Positions 47,346 to 57,404 of a DNA stretch of 64,000 nt are shown one piece after another. A program made the position numbers and the translations under genes. The notes below the pieces were generated by a model. That model saw nothing but the letters and a program-made list of their open reading frames with translations. It was not told the origin of the DNA and did no database searches. How positions within the stretch are numbered: position 1 is the first letter of the stretch; each line of letters opens with the position of its first letter. Origin of the DNA: Beta vulgaris subsp. vulgaris (lineage: Eukaryota > Streptophyta > Magnoliopsida > Caryophyllales > Amaranthaceae); contig NC_079203.1 in NCBI RefSeq assembly GCF_026745355.1, positions 44,744,081 through 44,808,080 of the forward strand, written 5' to 3'.

Positions 47346-47357
47346 TGGTATCAGAGC
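47346..47357 (+). promoter_or_regulatory. Primer-binding site, exact initiator-Met match
   Basis: TGGTATCAGAGC, three bases after the 5' LTR. It is the best match to the plant copia primer consensus in this window. Confidence 0.92.
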
Positions 47358-47383
47358 TTTGGTGTTCGATCTGTGTGAGAAAG

Positions 47384-48409
47384 ATGTCTGGGGTGAATGT
47401 CAAAATCGATAAATTTACTGGGGGGAATAGTTTTAGTCTGTGGCAGATCAAGATGCGGGCGTTACTGAAGCAACAGGGGTTGTGGGCACCGTTGGCAAAG
47501 AAAGCAACGGATTCAGTCACCGCTGAGATGGCCGTTCTGGAGGAGAAGGCTCATTCAACGATTATGCTGTGTCTGGAAGATGACATAATCACTGAAGTCG
47601 CGGAGGAGGAAACCGCATCTGATCTGTGGTTGAAATTAGAGAGTTTGTACATGACAAAATCTTTAACCAACAAGTTGATGATGAAACAACGTCTGTTCAG
47701 CCTGCGTATGCAGGAAGGTACGTCTCTAAGGGATCATCTAGATAAACTGAATACTATCTTGCTAGATCTGAGAAATATTGATGTTAAAGTAGATGATGAG
47801 GATGCTGCTTTAATATTGCTGGTATCTTTGCCTATATCATATGAGAATTTTGTGGATTCTTTTATTGTTGGGAAAGATAGTCTGTCGTTACAAGAAGTAA
47901 GATCTGCTCTGCATACTAGAGAGATTCGTCATAAGGCATCTGGTACAGGTACAGTCGATCAGGCTGCTGGATTAGTAGCCAGTAGTAATGGACAGGAGAA
48001 TTCGGGGAAAAAATCCAGGAAACCGTCTTCTAAGGGTCCTAAACCTAATGATGTCTGTAATTACTGTAAGGAAACGGGGCATTGGAAAAGGGAGTGTCCT
48101 AAGAAAAAGAAGCAGGAGGACAAGAATGAAGGTTCTGCTGCTCTGGCAGAAACTGGAGGGGATTCTGAGGAAGATCTGGCCCTAGTAGCTAATAGCCAGT
48201 CACATTGTAGGGATGTGTGGGTTTTAGATTCTGGAGCGTCTTGTCATATGTGTTCGCGCAGGGAATGGTTTATGAACTATAAACAGGTTGATGGAAGTGT
48301 TACTATGGCCAACAGTGAGGTCTGTAAGACAGTTGGTATAGGGTCCATCAGAATTAGGACATGTGATGACAAAGTCTGTACTTTGAATGATGTTAGGCAT
48401 GTTCCATAA
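47384..48409 (+). CDS. Copia-type Gag-protease, intact 341-aa frame
   Basis: Starts MSGVNVKIDKFTGGNSFSLW, an ATG shortly after the primer site; a longer upstream frame starts inside the LTR and is unlikely to be used. Gag core (UBN2 type): WLKLESLYMTKSLTNKL (about residues 81-97) and LRDHLDKLNTILLDLRNI. Zinc knuckle: CNYCKETGHWKREC (CX2CX4HX4C). Protease start: VWVLDSGASCHMCSRREWF with the catalytic DSGA. The frame ends at TAA in VRHVP, where family members continue to VTKNLISL, so the protease is cut short. No frameshift or stop within Gag itself, so capsid protein could be made. Element lacks all downstream enzymes. Confidence 0.88.
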   Translation: MSGVNVKIDKFTGGNSFSLWQIKMRALLKQQGLWAPLAKKATDSVTAEMAVLEEKAHSTIMLCLEDDIITEVAEEETASDLWLKLESLYMTKSLTNKLMMKQRLFSLRMQEGTSLRDHLDKLNTILLDLRNIDVKVDDEDAALILLVSLPISYENFVDSFIVGKDSLSLQEVRSALHTREIRHKASGTGTVDQAAGLVASSNGQENSGKKSRKPSSKGPKPNDVCNYCKETGHWKRECPKKKKQEDKNEGSAALAETGGDSEEDLALVANSQSHCRDVWVLDSGASCHMCSRREWFMNYKQVDGSVTMANSEVCKTVGIGSIRIRTCDDKVCTLNDVRHVP

Positions 48410-49104
48410 GTCACAAAGAATCTGATTTCACTTAGTCTGTTAGACAAGAAAGGGTTCGTTTCAAAGGTGAGGGTGGAGGGTTGTATGTCTACAGGGGTTC
48501 GAAGATGATTCTGAAAGGGGTTAAACGGGAGACATTGTATGTGTTACAAGGGTCTACGTTATCTGAGTCTGGGGTTGCTACATTGGATGTTTGTGATAGT
48601 GTTGAGAAACAGGTGGAGCACAGAGGCACTCTAGGTTGGAGTGGTGGTTCACGTCAGGGAGAAATCTGTCAACACTTACAATTTGAATCTGAAATTTCGT
48701 GTTCTTCGTCATCAAAATTGGGTCAGTCAAACTTGACTCCTGGTCAGCATGAAATCTTTGGGAACTCTCCCCAAAGGGACGGTTGTGAAGACATGGTGGG
48801 TTTTGCACTGTATGTGGAGAGGTGAATATTTTTGGGCCGTCCAAGGAAGGTGTTACTTGTGCTAGGAAAGAGTATAAGAAACACATCTGTTCGAATCTGA
48901 TTCCGCAGGGTAAGTTCCAAGGTTGTTTGGACTTACAAGCTGTTCGTGATTGTTAGTTGCCCTCTTGGGGCAATTCTGGGGTCCTTAGGGACTAATCTGG
49001 TCTGGTTGTCTGTTGAGACAAATCTGGTGTAGGGAGATTCTGGCGTTGTGATCAATGCATCTGTTTTCTGGTATTGTGAGAGGATTCAAGTCAAGGTGGA
49101 GATT
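48410..49104 (+). other. Decayed pre-integrase stub and polypurine tract
   Basis: VTKNLISLSLLDKKGF follows directly after the stop at 48407. A frame at 48481-48825 begins like the pre-integrase region (KRETLYVLQG) and then becomes unrecognisable. No integrase or RT motif is present. CAAGGTGGAGATT abuts the 3' LTR. Confidence 0.7.
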
Positions 49105-49685
49105 TGTAAGAATAGTGACTTGAATGGTGCCTTGAAGGTGTTTGGTAGAATGCGTGAAGAAGGAATGACATAAGGCTGACTTTGAATGGACATATCTCTC
49201 AATCTATAAATGATTTTGAGGTGATTCAAAGTGGAGGTGATAGCTTTTTCCGAGAGCTTTCCAAGGGTAGGTCATATGCCCAATTCCGATGAGAAACGAG
49301 AAAGTTATGTCAGTTTTACGAAGAACTGACGAAACTGTTTTCGCCTCGCCCGGTCGGGCGGATCTCGCCCGGTCGGGAGCGCAAGCTGTTCTGGAAGAGC
49401 TGGGGACCGCCCGGTCGGGCGGATTTCGCCCGGGCGCCCGGGAGGGTCGGCGGATAACGCGGAAACGCGTTTTTGAGCGCTAAGTATAAATAGGTTATTT
49501 GTACCTAGGTTTTAAACGCCGAATTAGCCTAAATTCTCTCTGTAATCTGGGTTTCCTCACATAAAAAAATATTCTCCCTCTCTCTGCCGTGGATGTAGCC
49601 AAATTGGTGAACCACGTAAATCCGTTGTCTGTTTTTATTGCTTTTTGCATTCATAATTTGTTTCTCTCTCACGTCCGTTATAACA
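49105..49685 (+). repeat. 3' LTR of the gag-only element
   Basis: 581 bp; same ends as the 5' LTR; TATA box at 49485-49492; an extra 18-bp copy of the GC-rich word compared with the 5' LTR. The CTCTT target duplication follows. Confidence 0.92.
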
Positions 49686-49690
49686 CTCTT

Positions 49691-50129
49691 TTTTTTCGAG
49701 TTTGGCACATTAGTTCGGATTTGCCATTGACATACTTTCAAAGCTTTTTTTTTTTATGTGTTGAGAATTTGAATATTATATTTCAATTGGTAATGATTAT
49801 ATAGTTTTATGAACTCTTGCTCACCTATGCTCATAATTGATTTTAAAATAAAATCTTCTCTTTTCCGTTGAAAAGGATGGGTTTTAGTTTGTTTGGCTGA
49901 ACTTGCATGGAAATATCCACATAAGAGTGTGAATCCATGAATGTATGACAAGTCATTATGTGATGCTCCCTATTTTCTTGATCTCTTTCACTTTCATAGT
50001 ATATTGAACAATCCGGGAAAAGAGAGAAAACAACACACCAAAATTGATATATACATTCACTCTTTGAACTCTCATGATTGCATATTTTCTCAAAATGGTA
50101 ATATGTCAAAGTCTACTTTAATTTTTTTT
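49691..50129. other. Intergenic stretch
   Basis: No gene, element border or RNA gene recognised. Confidence 0.4.
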
Positions 50130-51560
50130 TGTTAAAATGTAAAGGTATATTACCAAATCAACAATTCAACACCATCATACAGGAGTAAGAGACACAACAA
50201 CAAGCACTACTACCAATCAACAGACCCTAGAGCATCTAGCCACCCACACATACACAAAACAACACCAACTACATACTCTCACAAAGGCTACGTACAAAAC
50301 CACTCCTTATCAGTGACAGACCACTAATTTACAACATTCATCTTTAGTCTAGTACATACATCGTATTTAACACACTTAATTACATTCTCAAGTCTATATA
50401 AAGCATTTTCCCACAACACATGAATTCTAGCACTCCAGGTATGATATATTATTGCTGCAAGAGCAACATAGCCTAACTTATGTCTGTTTTTACTCCTGTA
50501 TTTTCTGCCCCATCTTTTCCAAGAGGTAAAAATGCTTTCAAGTGATCTAACATTGCATCCCCAGCCAGTTCATGACAGCTTTGAAAATCATGTTGCTATA
50601 AACACATCTGAAAAACAAGTGTACACAATCTTCTGGCTCATTACCACACCGTAAGCAAGAGGTATCTGGACAAATACCTGCTTTAGCTAGATGCATGTAC
50701 TCTTGTTCTGAGCTTGTTAAGTGCAACAAGCCAACTGATAAATTAGTGTTTGGGTTGATTAGCAGTATTCCAAACCCATTGATACCAAGGCACCTTGTTT
50801 CTTTGACCTGTCAACCATTTGTAACCTTCTTTAGCAGTGTAGCCATCTGTTACTTGTGTAGGCAAGTTTCATCACATCTTTTACCTTGCATATCAATCTC
50901 CATACCCAACTAGCTGTACGTGGAGGGTTTATAATCCCACCAATCCTGCTTTTTTATATATACATTATGAACCCATTTAATCCAAAGTAAATCCTCCTTT
51001 TGTGTAATCTGCCAAACATATTTTCATATTGCAGCAATATTCCATGTATGGCAATCTCTCACTCCTAGACCTCGTGTATGTTTAGGTCCATAAACCCATC
51101 GCCAAGCCACAGAGGGGATCTATGCAAGATTACTTTACCATCCTAGAGAAATAATCTGCAGATTTGCACAATTATGTCTAGAACACTTCTTGGGAGCAAT
51201 AATATATATGCCCAATAAGTGTGTATACTCAACAGATTAGACTTAACAAGTACTATTCTTGCAGCATAATACATAAGACAAATGTCTTGAGCTCCAACAT
51301 AGGATTCTTCTTAGAATTCTATCCACCAACATGTCACAATCAGCTTTTGCAATCTCTTAACAGTGATTGTACCCCAAGATACCTAGATGGAAACACATTT
51401 TGGAACCCTGACACTTGAAGAATCCTCCTTTGCATCTCTTCATGAACATTACCAAAGTACACTGCAGACTTTTCTCTATTTACATGAGCCCTGAGGCCTG
51501 AGAGAATGTATTAAGGGATCTCACCGGATGAAGGTTTGTTACGAAAGAGTAGTACTTCCC
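50130..51560 (-). mobile_element. Decayed L1-type LINE ORF2 fragment
   Basis: Minus strand, with many stops and frame switches. In order: IEKSAVYFGNVHEEM and FPSRYLGVQSLLRDC (the RT tail seen as rYLGvPL in plant LINEs, about 51370-51490), a linker with IKWVHNVYIKKQDW, the zinc-binding domain AGICPDTSCLRCGNEPEDCV (about 50625-50690) followed by HLFFRCVYSNMIF, then LAAIIYHTWSARI. A T-run near 50122-50130 may be the 3' poly-A tail on the minus strand. No target duplication defined. Confidence 0.7.
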
Positions 51561-51860
51561 GCTGACTCCACTTCAATGTTATCATCATAATATACGTTCT
51601 ATTTTAATTCATTATTTCGAGCCAAATTTTAGGCCTAATTTTGTTTGGTGTAAATAGGAATAGGGATTACATTAATTGTCATTTGCCCCATTTAATATAT
51701 TTTTTCTTAACATAAACATGTTTCTTTCAACTAAGAGCATCATAGCAAAACAAAGGGAGTATGTACCAAGTTTCCCCCCTAATCTTGACCAGGAAGGCCT
51801 TGTACAACTATCATTAAACGATACCTTAGTCAGTTTACATGAACTACTATTTAATAACAA
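51561..51860. other. Short intergenic stretch
   Basis: Nothing recognised; the small open frames here overlap each other on opposite strands and lack domains. Confidence 0.4.
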
Positions 51861-52114
51861 CTAGTTTTTAGGCCTGCTCAAGTAATTATAATTTTCATTT
51901 ATTTACATTTTACTTCATAAATATAACACCAAATATTACTTGGTTTGGTGGTTAAAGCTTTAGTGTATAAGTTTGAGGTTATGGGATCAAATTTTATAAG
52001 ATGCATTTTCTATCTTTTTACTTTATATGTGTGTTGATATAAAGTAAACATAAGAGATAGCGCCACGTGGTATATATCCTTGCTTAGGAACATCTTTTAA
52101 TATATTAGTATAGA
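51861..52114 (-). mobile_element. Small Helitron (non-autonomous) with tRNA-like module
   Basis: On the minus strand it starts TCTATACTAATATATTAAAAG (5' TC end) and ends CTAG, between host A and T, as expected for Helitrons. 254 bp. Inside (about 51940-51995, plus strand) is a tRNA-like stretch TTGGTTTGGTGGTTAAAGC with AGGTTATGGGATCAAAT. A diverged relative lies at 25235-25512. The usual 3' hairpin is not obvious here. Confidence 0.65.
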
Positions 52115-52309
52115 TATGTGGTTAAAGTTATAATCCATAATATAATAATTTTGAGATATATTTTAAACTTTTAAAACTAATTCCTTAACCATACTATAAC
52201 AACTAAAACATAGACAATCTGACTTGTGTGGACCCGATTCACGTTAACATTAGTGTGCACCAGGAAAAACAACATATCATTACTGAACGATCCACTACAT
52301 TATGCGAAA

Positions 52310-52575
52310 TCTACTATATTATGCAGAAATCCACTATATCATTCAGACTCACACTATATCATTCAGACACACTCACTATATCATTCAAACACACACACTA
52401 TATCATACAGAAACTCACTATATCATTCAGACACACATTATATCATACAGAAACTCACTAGATCATTCAGAAATACACTATATCATGCAGAAACTCACTA
52501 TATCATTCAAACACACACTATATCAAGCAGAAACTGATCATTATATCATTCAGACACTCATTATATTATGGAGAA
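52310..52575. repeat. Tandem array of CACTATATCATTCAGAnAC units
   Basis: About a dozen imperfect units of roughly 18-22 bp, variants of CACTATATCATTCAGACAC, forming the left subterminal zone of the DNA element. All three forward frames stay partly open for this reason; no gene is implied. Confidence 0.9.
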
Positions 52576-52599
52576 AATAAACCATTCCATATGTTAGAA

Positions 52600-52762
52600 C
52601 TAGAATTTTTTGCACGCGATGCGTGCTTGAATTTTTTTTCGAAACGTAAACTCGATTTTGTTCGGCGTAAGAGTCAAAATTTGAACATTAGACATACGAA
52701 GTATAATTGTTTTAAGTTGCAAAAATTTGATTGGTTTAGTTTATGTCACTTAAGTCTCTCAA

Positions 52763-52808
<46 letters not shown>

Positions 52809-53162
52809 CAAAGTTAAATTCTATGCACAAAATAGAAATTTTATTGAAGTAAGTACAGTACTTCATAAATTGTAAAGAAAGTAGACACTTTGATTTCAAG
52901 TCAATTTTTTCATAGGTTGTAGTTTGTAAGTGAATTTTAAGTTTGTGTAAAGTTTCCTCATTTTAGTGATTTGCATAACGTAAATTATGCAATTTTATGA
53001 TTTTAGTTGACTTGTGAGTGATTGTTATAATTATATTTTTGGTATTTTTGTTTGAAGTCCCTTTTGATTTGTAAGTGAATTTGTAATTTAGAATGAGAAG
53101 GGGTAACATAGTCTCTTCATTCGGAGACACCATAGCTCCCCCCTTCCCTTATATAATAGAGA
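52600..53162 (-). mobile_element. Non-autonomous Helitron (family 2, copy A)
   Basis: On the minus strand: 5' end TCTCTATTATATAAGGGAAG; 3' end with hairpin GCACGCATCGCGTGC eight bases before CTAG; host A before and T after the element. 563 bp. It contains the 38-base T-run 52765-52802. Related to 59404-59975 (same 5' motif and hairpin design) and to a truncated copy ending at 53970. Confidence 0.82.
52765..52802. repeat. T38 homopolymer inside the Helitron
   Basis: Thirty-eight consecutive T bases; length probably unstable and hard to sequence accurately. Confidence 0.95.
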
Positions 53163-53327
53163 TATATTGTAATTTAATTCTTGAATGATATTTTACATAA
53201 ACCTATTACCTTGATAATTAATTGCCATTATATAATAGAAAAAGATAGGTAATAGGTTCTTTTTTAATCACTTTAATAATGAAATTTTTTTTTTATCATG
53301 ACCCATCATTAATTGTGAATGGTTCTT

Positions 53328-53606
53328 TTTTTTTTTGGACATCAAGAAAACTTGCATTAATTTAAGAAAGGAATTACAACCTAATGATAATACTACCACA
53401 CATAACACAAGCAAACAAAACTAAAGGAGCTTCATTTGCTCTTACAGACTATTAAACAAAAGCAAACTATTACAAATCCAGTCCAACGTAAAGTTGCCAC
53501 GAACGAATGTGGGTAATGATGGGTTGATTGTCTTGAAAAAGACCCGGTATAATAGGGAACCTGTTGAAAGATAAAACTGAGACGATCTGCAGAAATAGAT
53601 TGCCGC
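53328..53606 (-). mobile_element. 5'-truncated LINE 3' end with perfect 17-bp TSD
   Basis: A poly-A tail (plus-strand T-run from 53328) and 279 bp of 3' sequence, flanked by exact repeats AATTGTGAATGGTTCTT (53311-53327 and 53607-53623). The minus strand may hold the last codons of a LINE ORF2 but too little remains to show a domain. The perfect duplication indicates a young insertion. Confidence 0.82.
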
Positions 53607-53639
53607 AATTGTGAATGGTTCTTGAAAATAGTGATTCGT

Positions 53640-53970
53640 AAGTAAATTTTTGTAAATGTTTTTGTATGTATTGACATTCTAGGTTATTAGTTTTAGTTTG
53701 TATGCTAATTTTAAGTTTTAATAAAGTTTCCTGATTATTTGAGTGATTTGCGTGATTTTTATAACGTGATTTTCTCAATTTTATGAGTGATTTGTAAAGT
53801 TTCTTCTTTTAAGTGATTTGTGAGTGAGTGTTGTAAATTAATTTTCGGTAATTTTCTTTAAGTGTCAATTTTGATTTTGACATTCCTTTTGTAATTTAGA
53901 AGGGAAGGGGGGCAAAATAGGCATTTCAAAAGAGGACACCGTTGCTCCCCCTTCCCTTATATAATAAAGA
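53640..53970 (-). mobile_element. Second Helitron copy, 3'-truncated (family 2, copy B)
   Basis: Minus-strand 5' end TCTTTATTATATAAGGGAAG at 53970 with host A. Homology to copy A (52905-53162) continues to about 53660, for example in agtttgtatgctaattttaag. The 3' hairpin and CTAG end were not found, so it is truncated or disrupted; the LINE insertion lies just beyond the recognisable part. Confidence 0.65.
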
Positions 53971-54187
53971 TACGTGTCATGATAAATACTACGCAACTTA
54001 GATCTTTCGGTATGTTAAAACATTTTAATTAATTCTTCTATTATATTGCAGATAATTTCACATTATGTTTTCCGTTAATGAAATATACTATATTGTGTAT
54101 AAGTTCACTATATCTTTGTAGAATTCACTATATGAAGTTAATATCTTACCAACCCCGTGCACACTAAGTTAGTGTGCACCGAGTCCA

Positions 54188-57100
54188 TTTGATTTTTTTT
54201 TAAAACATATAAATTGATCTTGACAGACCATGCATCATCTTTTAACTTCAAAATAACTGCATTAGAGGTCAAAATATGGCGAGAACTAAAATATATCTTT
54301 ATATTGTACAACACTAAAACGAAAGTTCATAATTCTATATACCAATTACCAACTTAGCAGTTCACTTGGATAAAAAGTTGGTTTCAATTTTTTCAAAACA
54401 AGGAGTGCTCAATGATACTTGTTAGTTGGCTTAGAATACGATCAGCAGCTACTTGGCATTAAGATTACCTTCATTAAAACCCGTGTTACTCGAATATGCG
54501 AACTGGTAATGGACACATCACACAAGTACGTGTCCAAATGTTCGATCTTGCAATTTTATAAAAAATTTACACGATTCTACCGTATGATAAAGTGTAGAAA
54601 ACTGTCGGAATGTCGAGGATCCCACATAATGTAAAATGTAGAGCCTGTGTTAAACCTCATAATGCAAGCTCGACATTCCGAATGTAGTATGCATACTATA
54701 GTACAAAGAGTCCCAAACTCTGCAATATAATGCAAGCTAAACCTCATACCTAAGTCTTAGTTTAGTGGTCAAATGCGAATAACTAACCCTGCTTCTATAA
54801 TTGCACCATGTGAATTGCCCTACAATCCAAACAACATAGGTTACTGTACTTTCCTATTTGTTTCTAAAAGATTTCTTCTATATTTTGATCACTCAAAGTT
54901 ACCTTGAAATGTAGAACTATGTTAGATGCACCAAAGAACATTAATTGAAATATCTTGACTACTAGCTGCAAATTCTTTTAACCACTATGCTCCTGTTCGC
55001 TTATAACGAATCCTTCACCTATCGGAAAGAAAAAGAAAAAAGATGAAAAAGAACAGAACCTGGAACTTCACTGCACCACTTCCCTCATGAAGAGTAGTCT
55101 GGTAAATCTTCCTTCACTTTGGTACCCTAAGCTGCATTTGCTAAATTTTGTATGCCATCAGATTTCGACATCATTTTTTAGCACTTAGGTAGTGCTCACA
55201 ACAAATATTTCTAGCTAAGTTTGCAGTCTATACTTTTGGTGCAATCATCAGGCTTCACAGATGTTAACCACTAGGGAGTTACTTGTTAAGCAACTCGAAC
55301 TCAGCAGTCCCATAGAAAAAGCAGCTCAAAAAACTCATTTTAGTTGGTTTTCTCGAAAATAATAGCAGTTCTCGTATACAACAGCATAAGTACTAAAATC
55401 CTCAGGTTTATCAACCGTCATAAGAACACAAATTCAGCTTTGGTGTTACACCTTAAGTACAATATAAGTTAACTATTCAAAAAGGGTGCTAAGACCTTCT
55501 TCAGCGGCAAGGAATCAATGGGAGGAGTCCCTAGATCCTCCAAGAGCAAAAATGGCTTGAGTAATTATTTATGAGATCTGTAAACTTCAACTTCAAGAGG
55601 AAACTCAGATCTTAAGTTCCAACAAAAGTATGGCCAAACACCTTATAATCGGCTAATTGCCAATGAGCTGACCAAACCAATGCCCGTACATTTGGGCATT
55701 TTCCTTTTCAAATATTAGAGCTCTAGTTAGCATACAGTAGTATATCATAATCAATCCAGAAATATAACAGTTCATTACAAGCATATAGACATATAGTATT
55801 AGAAGCTAATGATTCAACTTGGGCAACCTTTAGCCCTAAGCAACGACGAGCTGGAAACAGGTAAGGTAACTGATATAAGCTCCATACTCCGATTACCTCA
55901 GTATCATAGCTTATTCGGCTTGTAAAAGTTGTCATTAAGGTGAAATACATTAAAAATGAGCAGAAACTTTCTTCTCTTCTTTATTTGTTCTGGAAGGGGG
56001 GTGAAAAGTAAGCTTCAAAAGTTAAATTCTGTTTTTTAATAGAGGAAAGTTAAATGGTGTAGAAAGAGAATACATCAGGTCTTCACCACAAAATATAATG
56101 GGACACAAATCATCACCAGAGTCTAATTCCAGCCAAATTAAGGGTAGGGGGTTGAGGAAATACACAAGTTTGGAGCCAAAAAGCCTCAGCAATGATTTCC
56201 TAATTGAGCACCTCTTGCATAGTATATACCCTTATCCATGGATTCTGATATTAATGGACTGATATCACAAAAGCAAAAAGAAAAACAAACTTTTGTAATC
56301 TAGGTTCCCAAATCTGTCATATTCTCAGACCTTGGTGAAATAGGTCAAAGTATTGCTTTAGCTTAAAAATGCTTGAAAGATTGATGTTTAAAGTCTTCTA
56401 AGCACTACAAACTAGATCAATATATGCAACAAAAAAGGTATCATTTCCCATCTCGAAGGACACATCTCCATGTTTCGTCCAACTCTGTTGATATGCTAAT
56501 ATTGCTCCTTAGGCCTATGCAAAATCAACAATCTCCATAGAAAAACTGAAGAAGATAAAACAGAGAAAAAAACTATACAGAATCTAAACATTTCCACGAG
56601 CTATAAAGGGTAGCGCATAAAACTTAGGAATGGAAGCACGATCAACTATCAACAAAACAAGCCTAAACAATGAAGATTTATATATAATATATAGACTGAC
56701 CATGCAATCTTAGGTGCATCAATACCTCTAAAATAATGAGCCCTAGAAATGCTTTAAGAAAAGAAATCGGAAGAATTTTAAGAACATCAACGACATAACC
56801 ATTAAATCCATAGTATCAAGCAAGTTTGATAAACAGGACCAGAAGCCCTAATGCTTTCCATAAGACAGAACTAATTGTGTTTAACCAGATCTCGACATCA
56901 GGGGGGAACCTTAGACAAATCATTATTGCCATTTCAAGATAAACAAGTCACAAGAATCACCACCTTGTAGCTGCTAGTAAGAAGGCCAAAACCAAAACCT
57001 ATATACATTTTATAATAATATCCGTGTCTGATGAGTATAACAATAGGAGAGGGAAGTTCAATTGTTTTCCTTATAGAAGGGTTTCCACAAGGTCACACCA

Positions 57101-57404
57101 CGTATAGGATATTGATGATTTGGAGGTCACAAGTTCAAACCTGACTAGGAAAATTTGAGAGGAGGTTTAATACGGGAATCCAGGCCCTGTTGTAGACAGT
57201 ACTTAATAGATTTGAGACCTCATGTTTTTAAAGAGCGAACAAGACTAATGTAACATAAGAAGCCTGTCTGCAAATTGAACAGCACGCAGTCACAATATAA
57301 ATAAGAGGCCTGTCTTTGGGAAACTAATAACAGCACACGTCACAAGAACACAAAAGAATTGATGGTTGTAAACTTCCATTGCCACAAGCAAGCACACAAT
57401 CTAA
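54188..57404. other. Long intergenic stretch, nothing defined
   Basis: About 3.2 kb without a credible gene. At about 57090-57150 the words aggtcacaagttcaaacctg resemble a SINE B box, but no A box, tail or duplication supports an element. No LTR, TIR or repeat array noted. Confidence 0.4.

Larger units (their letters stand above)
46781..49685 (+). mobile_element. Non-autonomous copia-type LTR element carrying only gag-protease
   Basis: Bounded by 5-bp repeats CTCTT (46776-46780, 49686-49690). 5' LTR 46781-47342, primer site TGGTATCAGAGC at 47346-47357, gag-protease frame 47384-48409, decayed pre-integrase stub to about 48825, purine-rich CAAGGTGGAGATT, 3' LTR 49105-49685. Integrase, RT and RNase H are absent: only about 1.76 kb lies between the LTRs. 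LTRs are nearly identical apart from an 18-bp expansion of a CGCCCGGTCGGGCG palindromic word in the 3' copy. It would need enzymes from a full copia element to move. Confidence 0.92.
52229..54187. mobile_element. TIR DNA element hosting Helitrons and a LINE end
   Basis: A left TIR of 32 bp (52229-52260), TGGACCCGATTCACG...TTAGTGTGCAC, matches the inverse of 54157-54187 with about 26 identities and one gap. Both ends carry CACTATAT-type words (52310-52575 on the left, about 54085-54140 on the right). Two Helitron copies and a LINE fragment lie inside. No transposase, and no clear target duplication. Confidence 0.6.

Noticed and set aside
52226..52580. Overlapping frames rich in YHSDTHYII
   Set aside because: Translation of the CACTATATCATTCAG tandem array in three frames; no coding bias.
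53432..53778. Minus-strand open frames in the LINE 3' end
   Set aside because: They cross the target duplication into the Helitron and show no domain.
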